Assembly (NCBI GenBank): GCA_029204225.1
Contig: CM055093.1
Location: 18,687,041-18,751,040, forward strand
Source: Diphasiastrum complanatum
Lineage: Eukaryota; Streptophyta; Lycopodiopsida; Lycopodiales; Lycopodiaceae
Length of the DNA stretch: 64,000 nt
Direction of reading: 5' to 3'
Shown: positions 1 to 12,411 of the stretch, piece after piece
Layout: each line of letters opens with the position of its first letter
Numbering within the stretch: the stretch's first letter is position 1
Translations under genes and position numbers: made by a program
Notes under the pieces: generated by a model
What the model saw: only the letters and a program-made list of their open reading frames with translations
What the model was told of the DNA's origin: nothing
Databases searched by the model: none

Positions 1-1259
1 TCCAAATTGACTCAAAAAACTCATAGATCTCTCGTACATTAATGAAGGGAATGAAAGTACATATAGAAACTCATGGAGATCCAAGCTTAATTCCTATTGG
101 ACCCCTTAAACATAGCCTCTCTAATCCTATTGGATGTGTGATGCAACATCCCTCACTTTTGATTGGACCCTTTGACTTTTGCCACCATATAGGGTGCATC
201 ACTCATCAAACCTAAACTTGACATTTGTAAGCAACCTAACTAGCTTGAGTTACATCACAATTGAATTTTGGCCTAATCATGACAAAACATGTGTACTTGA
301 CCATTTGACCTCTAAAGCCAAAATTGGCCCTATCACCTAGTGACACCAAGATGCTTGACTAGCAATATTTATGATACACCTAAAGTCAACATTATAAAGT
401 ATTTCTAACTATTTTACACATGTGGGAACATGCTCCACACATGTGAAATGTACTCACAAACATAAAATCATAAAATAACCAAGATGGATTTTTGACAATT
501 TTTCACAACTTGTAGCCGCAGGGGGGCACTCTTGGTTTGACACTGGATAGCAGAAGTGTGATCAAGCATCAAAAGAGTGAGAGCCGAGCATTCTATGAGT
601 TTGTCATACAAGTTTATGTCAGGCTACAGGCTGCAAATAGAAGTGCCTTGCTTAAGACCTTTCGAGTAGTCTTGGTGTAGAATTGTTACACTACCTTCAC
701 TGTCTGAATTATGTATATTTCAGTATTAAGATGGAATGTAAATTGAGTAATGTCTTTTCCTTTGTACGACCCTTGATGTAATGAAAGTTTCTGGTTCTAT
801 GTGATAGTTATGCTCTGCCAATTTGTTGTATTGTATTGTAATAACAAAGATGTGGAATGCGAATGTGTTATTTAGTTTCATCGCACTTTGTGAATGGTTA
901 TTAGTTAGATTCTGATATATCGGGTTAACTTGCTATGGATTTGTATCTGTTATCTGTAAGGGATCCACTTGGTGTGTTAACAGTTTAGTGGTGACTAGTG
1001 GTAGGTAGTTAGGCGACCATTCACTCCCTAACACCTTTTTGGTTCTATTGTCAAATCGTATTCCAGTTGGTTGCGTAATCTGGATAGAAACGATTTTCAG
1101 TTGTGGGTAGAATTACCAGAGGTAGGTGTAGAATCGTCACCAATGTCTTCAGGTGCTAGCATTTCAAATCTGGGGAAATCCACAAATCTTTATGGGATGG
1201 ATGTTGTATCGATAGGACGTACTCTTTGTGGAAAGCACACATGAATTTACGGAGAATCA
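1..1259. other. non-coding flank, nothing recognised
   Basis: I see no credible coding region or RNA gene here. The sequence is AT-rich with short scattered reading frames. It leads into the decayed Helitron protein, so part of it may be degraded Helitron sequence. Confidence 0.4.
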
Positions 1260-1261
1260 CA

Positions 1262-2220
1262 AACACAAATTGGTCATATTGTCTTCTAAAATATGCGATG
1301 AAATCTGAACCAATGGGTCATATTAATCTCGATACAGAAGATGCAAAACGTATTGGCCTAGATCATGTTGATCCCAATATGTTGAAATAATTATATCATC
1401 AATACTCACAATTGGAGCACGAATTTGAACATTTAAAAACATCTAACTTGACACAAGAACAAACACATGTCTATAACATGTTGACAATATAAACATCCAG
1501 AATTTTCATCATTTCAGGAACTCCTGGTAGCGGAAAAACAATGTTTATAAAATATCTAGCATATAAATTTTGTTGCATGGATAGAAATGTATTGCTATCA
1601 GCAACAACTGGAGCTGCAGCAGCAAGACTTGCAATGACAGTGCACAATCTATTCTCCATTCCAATAAAGAATCTCTATGTTCAAAATTTAAGTCCTACAG
1701 ACTTCCGCTATAAATTGATAGCCGATGCTGAACTTATCATAATTGATGAGATGTCGATGATGACATCCCACACTTTGCAATTGGTTGTGCATCAAATAAA
1801 TCAAGTGAAGAACAATCCTCAAAATAACCCTTTCAAAAATCTCATTCTATTACTAGTTGGAGACCATGCACAATTACCTGCAATATGTCAACATAGACAA
1901 GAATCCAATGTTGGCCATGTCATATATGTTCTTCTCCATGTTGGAAAATGGCAACGCATTTCAATTTCACATATTCAGTGAGACATTCTGAACATCCTAT
2001 ATATTTAGAATTTTTGAACATCATACGAAGTAGACACCCAACAATAAATAAAATACATAATGTGTTTTATGATAGAATAATAACCGAGAGACAAGCTTTT
2101 GAAATGATAGATGACAATATTTCAATCATTCGTACACATCCTGAAGATGTTATAAAATTCAATGAATATGCGCTAGAAAAACTCTATGATACCTCCCAAT
2201 TAATCACAACCACAATACAG
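1262..2220 (+). pseudogene. Helitron Rep-helicase remnant (Pif1-type helicase domain)
   Basis: This is a decayed piece of the protein that carries out Helitron rolling-circle transposition. At 1,270-1,310 the frame reads YCLLKYAMKSEP, resembling the linker between the Rep and helicase parts of Helitron proteins. The helicase follows: Walker A GTPGSGKT at about 1,517-1,540, Walker B LIIIDEMSMM near 1,735-1,760, and the motif III sequence LLVGDHAQLP near 1,850. A stop at 1,490-1,492 lies just before Walker A, another lies near 1,388, and a frameshift near 1,950 moves the C-terminal part into a second frame. The homology ends abruptly at about 2,220, where copia RNase H sequence begins on the other strand. 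No Helitron termini were identified. A cellular Pif1 gene is less likely because of the Rep-side linker. Confidence 0.75.
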
Positions 2221-2221
2221 A

Positions 2222-3775
2222 AAATAACAGTAGGATTTACTTGCTTCATGCCAATCTCACATAGCCAAACAGCTTCCTGGGTAGCAGAACTCAACGCTTT
2301 ATATTCGGCTTCTGTAGCAGAAAGAGAAATAGTATCTTGCTTCTTGCTAGACCATGAAAAACAACATAGTAGGCTAAAATTGCAGGCATAACATGTTGTT
2401 GACTTTTGATCATCTATACTTCATGCCCAATCAGCGTCAACATAACCCTGCAACTTAGGTAAAACACTCTGTCTTTTGTAGATTAGGCCAAGGTTAGGTG
2501 TACCTTTCACATACCTCAAAATCCTTTTTACAGTTTTCCAATAGTCCATAGTGGGTGATGACATGAATTGGCTAATCAAACTTACAACATAGTAGATATC
2601 AGGACGTGTAGTCGTAAGATATATCAAACTCCCAACTAGCTGACAAAATAGAGTAGCGTCAACATGTACACTATCATCAATACGAGATAATTTCTTACCA
2701 GCTTTGCAAGGGCTGATGGAAGGTTTGCACTCTGTCATGTGAAATCTCTCCAATATCTCGCCCACATACTTGTTTTGACATAACCTCATATCACTGCTAG
2801 TTTGCCATTCTACGACACCCAAGCAATATTGCATAAGATCTAAATTTGTCATCTCAAACCGCTTGCATAAGTTGGCTTTGATAGAACAAGTGAGGTTCTT
2901 ATCATTGCCCGTGATAATGATATCATCAACATAAAGTACAATCAAGACAATTTTGTCATCATTTATAAGAACATAAAGGTTTGAATCTGAATTTGTTCTT
3001 ACAAACCCATGAGAAAGAAAGTACTTGTCAATGCGTCCATACCATGCGTGTGGCGCTTGCTTAAGGCCATAAAGTGCTTTGTGTATTTACATACCTTCTG
3101 TTCTTGCCCTTTTGCCATGAAGCCCTGCAATTGGACCATGTAAGCTTCTTCCTCTAAGTCACCATTCAAAAATGCAGACTTCACATCCATTTGATGGATT
3201 TTCCACCCAAAAAGAGATGCGAAGGCAATGATAAGACGTAGCATAGTCCACTTAGCCACTGGAGCAAATGTCTCTTCATAGTCAATTCCTTTGCTTTGCT
3301 CATAGCCCTTCACTACTAGGCGTGCTTTACGCTTTGCTATCGTGCCATCCGCATGAAACTTTGTTCTAAACACCCATTTGTTGTCAACGGGTTTTTTTCC
3401 AAGTGGTAGATCAACCAACTCCCATGTATCAAGGCTATGGATATATTCTATTTCCTCTTCCATTGCCCTTTGCCATTCTTTGTGATCTTTTGCCTCATCA
3501 AAGGTTGATGATTCTTGACACTTCAAAATGTCACTCATTAGGGCATAGTTCACATGATAACGATCAGGAGACTTCCTTTCCCGTGTTGATCTTCTCACTT
3601 CTCCTTGTGTGCTAGATCCTGGTTGATTTAGCTTTGCATCCTTCATGATCTTTTCATACCATTTTGGTATCTTAGATTCAGGTGATACACTATGTGGAGA
3701 GTATGTATCCCAAGGAGTGTCCAAGTAATGTCTCGTACTTCCAACCGGTTTCTCCTTTATTGCTCCTATTGGCAA
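2222..3775 (-). pseudogene. copia-A reverse transcriptase and RNase H (broken)
   Basis: The RT N-terminal part at 3,000-3,775 includes KWVFRTKFHADG, KARLVVKGYEQ and the motif MDVKSAFLNGDLEEE, which holds the first catalytic Asp. A frameshift near 3,090 breaks the segment after QKVCK. The RT core resumes at 2,945 with the catalytic LYVDDIIITG motif and continues through [13 protein letters not shown] to VDADWA near 2,421. RNase H follows in a shifted frame ([21 protein letters not shown]) and stops at about 2,222 beside Helitron sequence. The product would copy the element's RNA into DNA in cytoplasmic particles. The frameshifts and the missing end make this copy non-functional. Confidence 0.88.
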
Positions 3776-5749
3776 GTACCTCCCCCTAGACTCTTGAATA
3801 GGTGGTGTCCTTTCATACTCGACCTCTCGACTCTCATCTTCACGTGCATCATCTTGTGGAGCATCTTCTTCATCTTCTTCCTCCGAAATTGTGAGAAGTC
3901 TTTTGATGCTTTCACCACTTGCATGGTCTTCCTTTCAGCTACACCATTACTATGTAGCGTGTGTGACTGTGTGAATTGTCTTTTGATGCCATGTTCTTTG
4001 CAAAAGTCCTCAAAATCATCAGATTTATATTTGCCCCCTCTATCAGATCTTAGCACTTTGATGCATGCATCCAGTTGGTTCTCTACCAAAGTCTTGAACT
4101 CTTTGAAATGAGCAAAAGCATCAGATTTCTTCTTCAAAAAATAAATTCATGTCCTCCTAGAGTAATCATCTATGAAAGTCATAAAATAATATGCTTTCCC
4201 CAATGACATGGTCTTCATTGGGCCGCACAGATCACTGTGAATGAGTTCCAGCGGTTTCTTAGCTCTTGCAGCTCCACCTTTCTTGAATGTCTCCCTGTGA
4301 TGCTTTCCCATGACGCATCCTTCACATATTGCATGATGATCATCCTGCAATGCCGGTAATCCTATTACCATCTTCAGCTTCGCCATCAATCTCAAGCTCC
4401 CATAGTTCAAATGACCAAGTCTTCTGTGCCACAACTCAGATTGAGATGCTGTTGAGATAGCCAAACCATATTTTCCTAGTTTTGCAGCATCCAGTTTATA
4501 AAGGCCACAATTACTATCTCTATAACCCTTCGCCACGACTTTATAATTGTGGTTCATAACCCTCATAAGGCATCCATCCTTCACAAATTCAACCTTAAGA
4601 TGTTGATTTGCCATTACGCCAACACAAAGCAAACTCTTTTTGAGTCCAGAAACATAAAGCACATTAGGGATGTTCTTAATTTTACCATCAGGAAATTGTA
4701 CAAGTACATTGCCCACACCCTGTATTTGGCATTCCTCCCCATTGGCTTGAGTGGCCTTATTCCCATCATGGATTGGTGAGAATTTCTCAAACCGATCATG
4801 TTTCCTGGTCATATGCCTTGTGGCACCTGAATCTATGACCCATCTGGACCTGGCACCATCATCAACTTGGGATGCCAATGCCGATGAGAAGACACTTGTC
4901 TCGTCATCTTCTCCATCATCTTTGGAAATGTTTCCTTGTTGAGTCACTTTTCTCGCCTTTATGTCCGCTTTCTTCTTGTAACATTCGCGTGCCCAATGAT
5001 CCAGTTTGTGGCAATAATAACATTTGTCTTTCTTCTTCTTTTTCCCTTTTGATGATGACTCTCCCTCGTCGTCATCATCCTTGGATTTTTTGGGAACCCT
5101 TTTCCATCCTTTCTGCTTGCCTTTAGCAAGCAAGGCTTGATCCTCCTGTGGGGTTTGCCTTGACTTCACCACTTCGTGACATTGCTCTTCCCGCAACATG
5201 ATTTTGTGGAAGTCTTCAAAAGTAGGCAATCTCTCCCTCAAAAATGCCGCTCACAAACATCTGTAGCCCTTCTGAGACATCGCTCATTGTGGTATGTACC
5301 AATTCAACATCCTTGATTGGTTCTCCAATCGCCACAAGTTGATCTCTCAGTTGCTTTATCCTTGTGAAGAAAGATCCCACTGATTCACTTTCTTACATCC
5401 TTACTGTGTTCAATCTCGACTTCAAGAACATGGCCCGAGCTGGATTGCAAGTTTGAAATTGCATTCTAAGAGCTTCCCAAGCTCCCCTAGCCATGGTGGC
5501 ATCACTTATATGAGTGATTACATGGTCTTTCACTGAAAGATTGATTAAGGACAATGCTCTCTGCGCCTTTTTATCAAAGACCCTCATATCACCTGGAGTG
5601 GTATTTGGTCAGATTTCAATACCTGCCATAATCTCCCATAGCTCTTTCTCCATCAAAATGCTCTTCATTTTCAATTTTCAGATGTTGTAGTTAGAAGCCC
5701 CATCAAGTTTGCTTGCATCGCCCAAAATTGCCTCACTGATGTTTGCCAT
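3766..5749 (-). pseudogene. copia-A gag, protease and integrase (broken)
   Basis: Gag starts at the ATG at 5,749-5,747. It contains the WEIMAG and ALSLINLSV motifs of copia gag, then a CCHC zinc knuckle (CYYCHKLDHWARECYKK) near 4,970-5,020. The protease motif is WVIDSGATRHMT near 4,820-4,850. The pre-integrase zinc region (LWHRRLGHLN, then CEGCVMGKHH) is at about 4,310-4,440. The integrase core shows [16 protein letters not shown] and SDRGGKY, then NGVAERK. Directly after that Glu the sequence jumps to a downstream linker in another frame, so the integrase C-terminus is lost. Gag contains in-frame stops, for example near 5,610 and 5,680. Confidence 0.85.
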
Positions 5750-6981
5750 CTCCAAACTGCTTGAAACTCCACATGTAGGCCATAAAGTGTATGCCGAAGC
5801 CAACCATGATGTCAAAAATAAAAAATAATGAAATTTTGGCTTACCAGACCACCCGTCGCTCTTTCGCCAAATTGAAAGCCAAACTGGCGTCGCTTTCCGA
5901 AATGCTTTTCGTCACCAACTACCAACTACCTGCCCAGTGGAATGGTGAAATCACTTCTGGCGTGCTTTGAACACTTTCTTCGTGGCAATCACTCTGTTTT
6001 GGTGTACCGTACTTGCAGGTACAATCAGGGTGTCCTCCGTTTGGAGGCTATAGCCTTTCGTTTGGCCAAAATAGGCTAAAGGAGAAATAAGGGCAATTTG
6101 GGTTTTTGAACTGTTTCTTCAGTATGAAGAAATTTCACCCTTCAAAAACTTGGGACCTAAAATTTTTTTCAAATTGAAGATTTTTAATGAAGTTGCAATG
6201 CACTTTGCACTTCAGACCCCTTCAGGCTTTTTCACATGCATCCCAACGGTGGCCCTTGATCCTACGGCCTATATTCCTCCATTTTCCATCATAGATCTTC
6301 AATAGACATGATCCGATGGTCGAGATTCCTTCAACATGCTGAAATGGATTCCTTGCAAGCGCTAGACCCCTCCAAACACTATGGTAGTTGCGTGACTGGG
6401 CGTGGCGAGGTCTGCCTACCTCTTTCGCTCTCCAAGCTCCCCTGGCTATGGCTTCCTCACGGGTTTTATGGCTGCTAATCGCGATCCAGCTCTCTATCTG
6501 ACGGCCTTCCACGACCTCTTACAGGATGATTCTCCTTACTAGGGCACCCTTCCTCAGCAACTTACAACTCTGAAAAATTCCTCCTACAAGGAGATATCCA
6601 CAATTTTGCACTTTGAAACCCTAGCAACTTTGAAGAGAAGGATATATTGGGCTTTACTCAGGCTTTCCCTGAGCTTTCACTAGCAGCTCCTATCTTGCTG
6701 AGGTCGCCCTACAGCAAACAATGTTTTGCTCCAAACCGCTCTTCAAACAGTGTACGATTGGATTTAAACCAATCACATGTGCCAAGCAACCTTTCAAAAG
6801 ATTTTCAGCTTCACTTTTTGCTTGCCCTTTGATTCAGCTGACAATTCCCTGCCTCTGAATCTTCTTACAGTTTTGAGCTATTCCACGAATCTCCACAAAC
6901 TCGGTTTTATGCTTCCTAGCCAACAAACCGTCGTGAATTCGCAACTCTCTGTTCTTGTCCGATGATTCAAGCCACCAAGAG
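5750..6981 (-). other. copia-A untranslated leader between PBS and gag
   Basis: About 1.2 kb separates the primer-binding site from the gag start. Reading frames on both strands here are short and match no family I know. Its position makes it the 5' leader RNA of copia-A. Confidence 0.55.
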
Positions 6982-6993
6982 GCTCTGATACCA
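6982..6993 (-). promoter_or_regulatory. primer-binding site of copia-A
   Basis: On the - strand this reads TGGTATCAGAGC, complementary to the 3' end of plant initiator tRNA-Met and usual in plant copia elements. One base separates it from the LTR, as expected for priming of minus-strand DNA synthesis. Confidence 0.88.
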
Positions 6994-6994
6994 A

Positions 6995-7245
6995 GTTAAG
7001 AAAACACAATTTAAATACCCGACTGGATCAATCACCACAGCACAACGTCAAGTGCAACAAGACAAGACAACAGAATTGCTCTCAACGAACTGTATATTCA
7101 ACTAATAAGTAAGTACAAAGATCAGTTGCTTAAAAGCACTCAGAGGGCTTGTAAAAGAAAGATGGCCCGATAACTCTAGAACTAAGCACACGTGGTGCCG
7201 TCGAAATAAGAAAGCACTGTATAAGTCAATCAATGCTATTTTAAT
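6995..7245 (-). repeat. 5' LTR of copia-A (about 251 bp)
   Basis: The sequence matches, in reverse orientation, the LTR at 36,833-37,085. The two copies share the segment around the CACGTG-containing block and the ends. In element orientation the LTR starts TTAAAATAGC and ends CTTAAC, so the ends look like GTTAA...TTAAC rather than TG...CA. The boundary was set by comparing the two copies and by the adjacent primer-binding site. Confidence 0.82.
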
Positions 7246-10200
7246 TGCCACAACCCTCGCAACTATTTTTAATTAGATCGATGGTTAATTTTTTTGTTTT
7301 CGCTTGCTTGTGTGGCTCCTTTATTGCATATTTTAACTACAAATTTGTGTTGTAAACATTGTAACAATATGTAGACCTACACAAACATGCAAGACAATCA
7401 ATCAAACATTGGATTACTCCTCTCCTTGTGTTTTCCCAACATAGAACATAAGCTCTCCTCACCCTCTATTCATTTTTTTTGGACATACGTGTCATAAACC
7501 ATTGAGGTCCCTTTTTTATTCATTTTTTTATCCATGAAAGCATTTTTTCAAGTTGAAATAGTTTTTCTAATTTTATCTTGCCCATGGGGTACAACATGTT
7601 GGATCATGTAGATAATCTTGGTATTTATAAATAATCATGATGCTAAAGTAATGCATGCAATCTAGAATTATCTTAAAATAGTCATCCGCTACTAGAAAAG
7701 CATATAATTAAATATATTCTCATATTCCAAAAACCATGATAAGAAGCTATCATAATTGCCTGTTCATGCTTTTCAAAATATGACATGAGCATATTGCTTA
7801 TTTGTTGACAATGTTAGTATGCACTTTATTGCATCTATGAGTGCCTCCACTCATCTCTTAGTTTGTTTGTGGCTTCTTCACATAATATAATGTTCAATTA
7901 AGCTATGCACCTAAAACACAAAGGCACAAATTTTTCACCTCTATGAAGACTTCATTGTTGTTGTTAAGTCGAAGATATTTACACACAATATCATATAAAG
8001 ATTTGATGTGCTAATCGTTAAGTTGACAAGTCATTGCGTAGGATGTTGTTATATAACATAAATCCATCTAGATTGTGCATATCTAGATTTTATTTTTTTC
8101 AGTTTTAACCTTTTAGTCAAGCATCACATTGATGTTATTTAAAGAAATGGTCTACTTAATATAGGAAGATAAGACGCCATGTTGCATTTCCATAAATACC
8201 GGTATGTGCCAAAAATAATTATGCATTATAATCCATATTATTATAACATTAATTGACTTCTTGATTGTTAGTTTACTTTGTTGATTATATGGAGTAAATA
8301 ATTCAGTAAAAATATTCTCAAATCTTTGCAATTTGAAACAACGTGGTTTGTTGTGTTAAAGTGGCTACAATTTCAACATAGCGTGCAAATTATTTCTTGT
8401 TAACATCATTTCAATATCATTAAGCACCATCAACAACTTTTAGTATTTGAAAAAATTTATGTAGAAGTATTTGAATGATTTAGAATGCCTAAAATTATAT
8501 CAAGAAAAAATATAAAAGATGCTTGAATTGTGATTTTCTTAATACATTGAACAATCATAGTCTATTTGTAAATGTTTTTGCTCAATGAGCTCATACTAAA
8601 TTGTCTGAAATGTTATTTTGGAGAAATTTTATTTACGAAGAACACACGTGATCTCTTATAATACTTCGTTTGTCTAAAATAGAAAAACATACAAGTGATA
8701 AAAAAAAATCTAAGATAAGGCAGTCAAGCTAAAGCAAAAACTGATTCTACACAGTGAGTGAGACAAGTTTTGGTTTTTGAAACATATATCTTGTAAGGAA
8801 TGATTGGTAAAAAGAAAACATGCTCTTGCATTTATTTTGAACTATAAGAGATACTATGTTGTGGCTAGGGAAGTAGCTATTAGGAAATTTAGATACAACA
8901 ATGGAGAACTTGGGCTTCCAAGACAATCATTTTTTCATCTAGACAAAAATTTATTTCAACTAAGGGACAACACACATAGTGAGAATCTTTGGAATATTTG
9001 CATGGATTCCTAGTTATGTTCATGTCGAGCACAAAAACTTGATATTAGATCTAACATAGACCTGATAGATTTGTTGTGACAAATGAGGCTATGGAAAACA
9101 TACACTTGCATACAAGATACAATATTATAATTCTATTTAAAACTTTATAGAAAGAAAGCTTGATGAAGATGAGGGCTGTGGCTGGCACAAGACTACCATT
9201 ATGCTCAAATTTAAATGTCAATGAGCTACATCACTTTCTAGCTATTGCACAAATCATTTTAGCAATGATATTATGTTTCACGTATATATCATTTGCATGG
9301 GTTTTGACCTCCTTGATTCACACATTTCCTTTGATATTGATATACAATAGACCCCTAATTGTATCGAAAACGGTAAAATCTTCTTGCGGTCCCTATCATG
9401 GATCTCAATGTATTGTTTAAAAAAATTGGTATGGTAACTAGTGCAATGGGCTACTCGTTACTGCACTCATTATGTAGTGGCCTCATAGACATATGTTAAG
9501 AGTTCCTACAACTACTCAGAGCTTGTAAGGCAGCTCGTTATGAGCTTGCTAAGATCTTGTTTTGGCAACCCACATGAGCTTGTAGGGCAACTCACAAGGT
9601 CTCATAAAGAATATTGTCGTAATCTCAAGCTCGCAAGGCAACTTGTAGGAGCACGTAACAAAACTCATCAACAAACTCAAATTTATAGTGCAACTTTTTG
9701 GAGCTCATTACATAGCACATTAGATGAGGTATGAAATATTGAAGTGAGTATAGAACCTTTTGTGAGGCATGTTCTAACATAGTACCAGAAACTAATCTTG
9801 TTCACGAGTGATTTCAAACTCTCTCAAGAAATTCAAGAATCGCTAACATGAAAGGAAATGACCAAGGATTGATGACCTGATGTTCAGATCTTCTATCACT
9901 ACTACCATTGACACCCTCATTTACTCTTGAAAAAACTATAGATACAACAAGAAGAGAAAATGAAAAGGTTCATCTTAGAACTAATCAATAGCATGGACTG
10001 GAAGTTCGAGAACATGCAAGTTGGATCTAAACCTCAACAAGGAGGCAGAAGAGCCATATGGTGCCCACATTACCACATGTAATTTTATTGCTAAATGAAT
10101 GTTCATAGAGGGCCTTGGCATTTTGCAAGTAAATTTTTTGTGAGTTTTGTGAGTTTTGCGAGTTTACACCCAAAAAAGTAAGTTTTGAGGTTTTGATCTA

Positions 10201-10702
10201 ATCTTGTGAGGGCAAGCTAGAAGTGAGTGGTAGCATCAAATTTTACTGGATCAAATTGAGTTGTGGGCTATTCACACGTGTGATTCTATACTCGACCTTC
10301 CTTTCAAGTGCCCAACTTTGAATTTGTCCTATATTTCACACACATCCATTTTTGAAGATTTTTGGTGCATTGTCTAGATCTAGCTTCATAGTTTCCATGT
10401 CAATGATTAGAGCTTGTAATGGATCATTGATGTGATTGTTTGGAAGCTCAGATCAGGCCCAAAAAATTCATTTCATTGATGGGGTGTGGTAAGAACTAGG
10501 GAGTTGATTGCCAAAAATCATAGATCTAGGGAGTGATTTGCTAGAAATTGGTAGTGATCTCATTGTACCATCATCCAAGATTTGTGCTAGATTGATTGGG
10601 CCAAGACTAGAAGCATCTTGAGTGCTAGAAGTCTATCTTAGATCATTCCATTGAGTGAAATCTTAGTGAATTTCAAGTGCTAAATCATTCATAACGGCAT
10701 CC
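7246..10702. other. AT-rich stretch without recognisable genes
   Basis: About 3.4 kb of AT-rich sequence with many stops in all frames. The longest frame (8,804-9,013, + strand, 69 codons) matches nothing I know. Between about 9,520 and 9,650 short motifs such as AGCTTGTAGGGCAACTC recur in degenerate form. The last 600 bp may be the leader or LTR of the gag fragment that follows. Confidence 0.45.
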
Positions 10703-10882
10703 ATGGGTGAATTTTTGCCAGAAGCCAATGAGAGGCTTTCATCCACTAATTATTCCATTTGGAAAGTGAGAATGGAATCACTTTTGGTGCTCCATGATTT
10801 GTATGACATTGTCTTAGAAGAGGAAGATGAACCTCTTGGTGGACAAGAGCAAGCTAGATACATAAGAAATGATGTGAAATAA
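10703..10882 (+). pseudogene. copia gag N-terminal fragment (first of two)
   Basis: Sixty in-frame codons from an ATG carry the copia gag signature LSSTNYSIWKVRMES, close to ISNYSIWKVRMES in the next gag at 11,323. The frame stops at TAA at 10,880-10,882 and no later gag sequence follows. It is the truncated start of a related element or a local duplication of the 5' part of its neighbour. Confidence 0.7.
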
Positions 10883-11322
10883 TTGTGAAGCAAATCGAAT
10901 CGAGCTTTTGATTAAGGGTAGGTAGGGAGCCTAGACCTATGTGGACACTTTTTGATTTGATCAAAAATTGCTTTTTTGATCCAAAATCCCATATATGTAC
11001 ATATCAATCACACAAACTCGAGATCTAGACATTGTTCTGAGTTGTTTGTCACATTGTTTCATACAAAGCCATTGTATTTGAGTCAATTGTGGTTTCTTTG
11101 AGCCTCCTATACATGCCAAAGAAAGTTTGAACCAAAACTTGGCTAAACTCCATTTCAAAGTGAGAGGTTGGTCTAGTTTGTAGAACTTTGGTAGAATTTT
11201 GGGATCTCTCTCAAGTTTTGTTGCAAAATCTTGCATAGGAATTGGTAAAACCCCTTTGTGATTCCTATTGTGAGAGAGAAGCAACATATCTTTTTGTTCA
11301 TTACAAGGATTTTTCACACATT
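10883..11322. other. spacer between two gag starts
   Basis: No gene is seen. Because the spacer sits between two similar gag starts, it probably holds leader or LTR sequence of the second copy. No standard TGGTATCAGAGC primer site was found here. Confidence 0.35.
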
Positions 11323-12411
11323 AATGGCCTCTATGGAATCCTACCTCTTAGAATCTAGTGAAAGATTGAAAATCTCCAATTATTCTATTTGGAAGGTTAG
11401 AATGGAGTCAGTTCTTGGACTTGAGGATGAGCCTCAAGTACAACAAGAAGCACAAAAATATAAGAAGAGAGCTAGGGTGGCCCTTCACTTTATCATAATG
11501 AATGTCTCTAATGATATTTTAAGAGAAATTGCTCTTGCACCTCTGCTAAGGAAGCTTGGGATGCACTCAAAGTTATCTATGAGGCCAAGAGTGCCTCTAG
11601 AATACTCACTCTTGGGAACTAAATTTTTCAAAGTTTCCAAAGAAGTGATGAGAGTTCTTCTAGTTATGTATTGAGAATAAAAGATCTTTATAGAGAGCTT
11701 ACTTGTGTTGGAGTCTCAATCAACCAAAGTGAGCTAGTTCAAGTCATCCTTAATGGTTTGAAGGAAGAATATGACAACCTTGTCCAATCCTATGATATCA
11801 AGGAGGAGTTATCCAACTTGGAGATTTTACAAGGAATACTTATTTCTGAAGAAGCAAGACAAAAGTACAAGCTTTTGAGAATGGACAAGCTATCTCTCAA
11901 TCATTACGAATATAGCAAAGCTCTATTTGTCAAAGACAAGCACAAAGGGAGGAACAAGAACCAACACTCTCGTGCCTTCAACAAAGACAAAGCAAAAGAC
12001 AAAGACAAAGATGGAGAAGAAGATGATTCTTCACATCCTTCTTCCTCCAAGTTCAAGCAGAAGAAGATCAAGTGTTTTTTTTGTGGCAAGAAAGGTCATT
12101 ATGCCACTAATTGCTTCAAGAAGAAGAATCAACTCAAGCAATCCAAAACCATCAATGAGAAAGAAGAAGATTCCATTGCAAGTGAAGGAGAAGGATCCCT
12201 TATGGTATCAAGTTTCTCCTCTACACCCCTAGGGAAGGATGGATCATGGTATATTGATAGTGGTGGTTCATCGCACATGTGTTGCTCCAAGAATTCTTTT
12301 GATTATGTTGTACCATATGAAGGACTTAAGAAATCAATATACACAGAAAATGATCATGAATGTACTATTGAAGGAATTGGGAGTATGAAGAAGACAAAGT
12401 GTTACTTGTAG
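11323..12411 (+). pseudogene. copia-B gag and protease (broken)
   Basis: Gag starts at the ATG at 11,323 with a copia gag N-terminus (NYSIWKVRMES). A frameshift near 11,640-11,670 moves the rest into the frame from 11,671, which includes LYRELTCVGVSI and ILNGLKEEYDNLV. A CCHC zinc knuckle, CFFCGKKGHYATNCFKKK, lies near 12,070-12,125. The protease active-site motif is WYIDSGGSSHMC near 12,247-12,282. The frame ends at 12,411, directly before sequence with an opposite-strand primer-binding site, so integrase, RT and RNase H of this copy are missing. The linker before the knuckle is rich in Lys and Asp (KDKAKDKDKDGEEDD). Confidence 0.85.

Larger units (their letters stand above)
2222..7245 (-). 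mobile_element. Ty1/copia retrotransposon, family A copy 1 (3' end missing)
   Basis: The element runs right to left: LTR (6,995-7,245), primer-binding site (6,982-6,993), a leader of about 1.2 kb, gag from 5,749, then protease, integrase, reverse transcriptase and RNase H down to about 2,222. The order PR-IN-RT-RH is that of copia. The 3' end, including part of RNase H and the 3' LTR, is missing where the Helitron sequence begins. Integrase joins directly to the linker before RT near 3,930, so about 0.35 kb of the integrase C-terminus is deleted relative to copy 2 at 34.8-37.1 kb. The copy is dead: the frame is broken several times. Confidence 0.9.

Noticed and set aside
1471-1659. - strand frame over the Helitron helicase
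   Set aside because: Antisense shadow of the Walker A region, which is unmistakable on the + strand.
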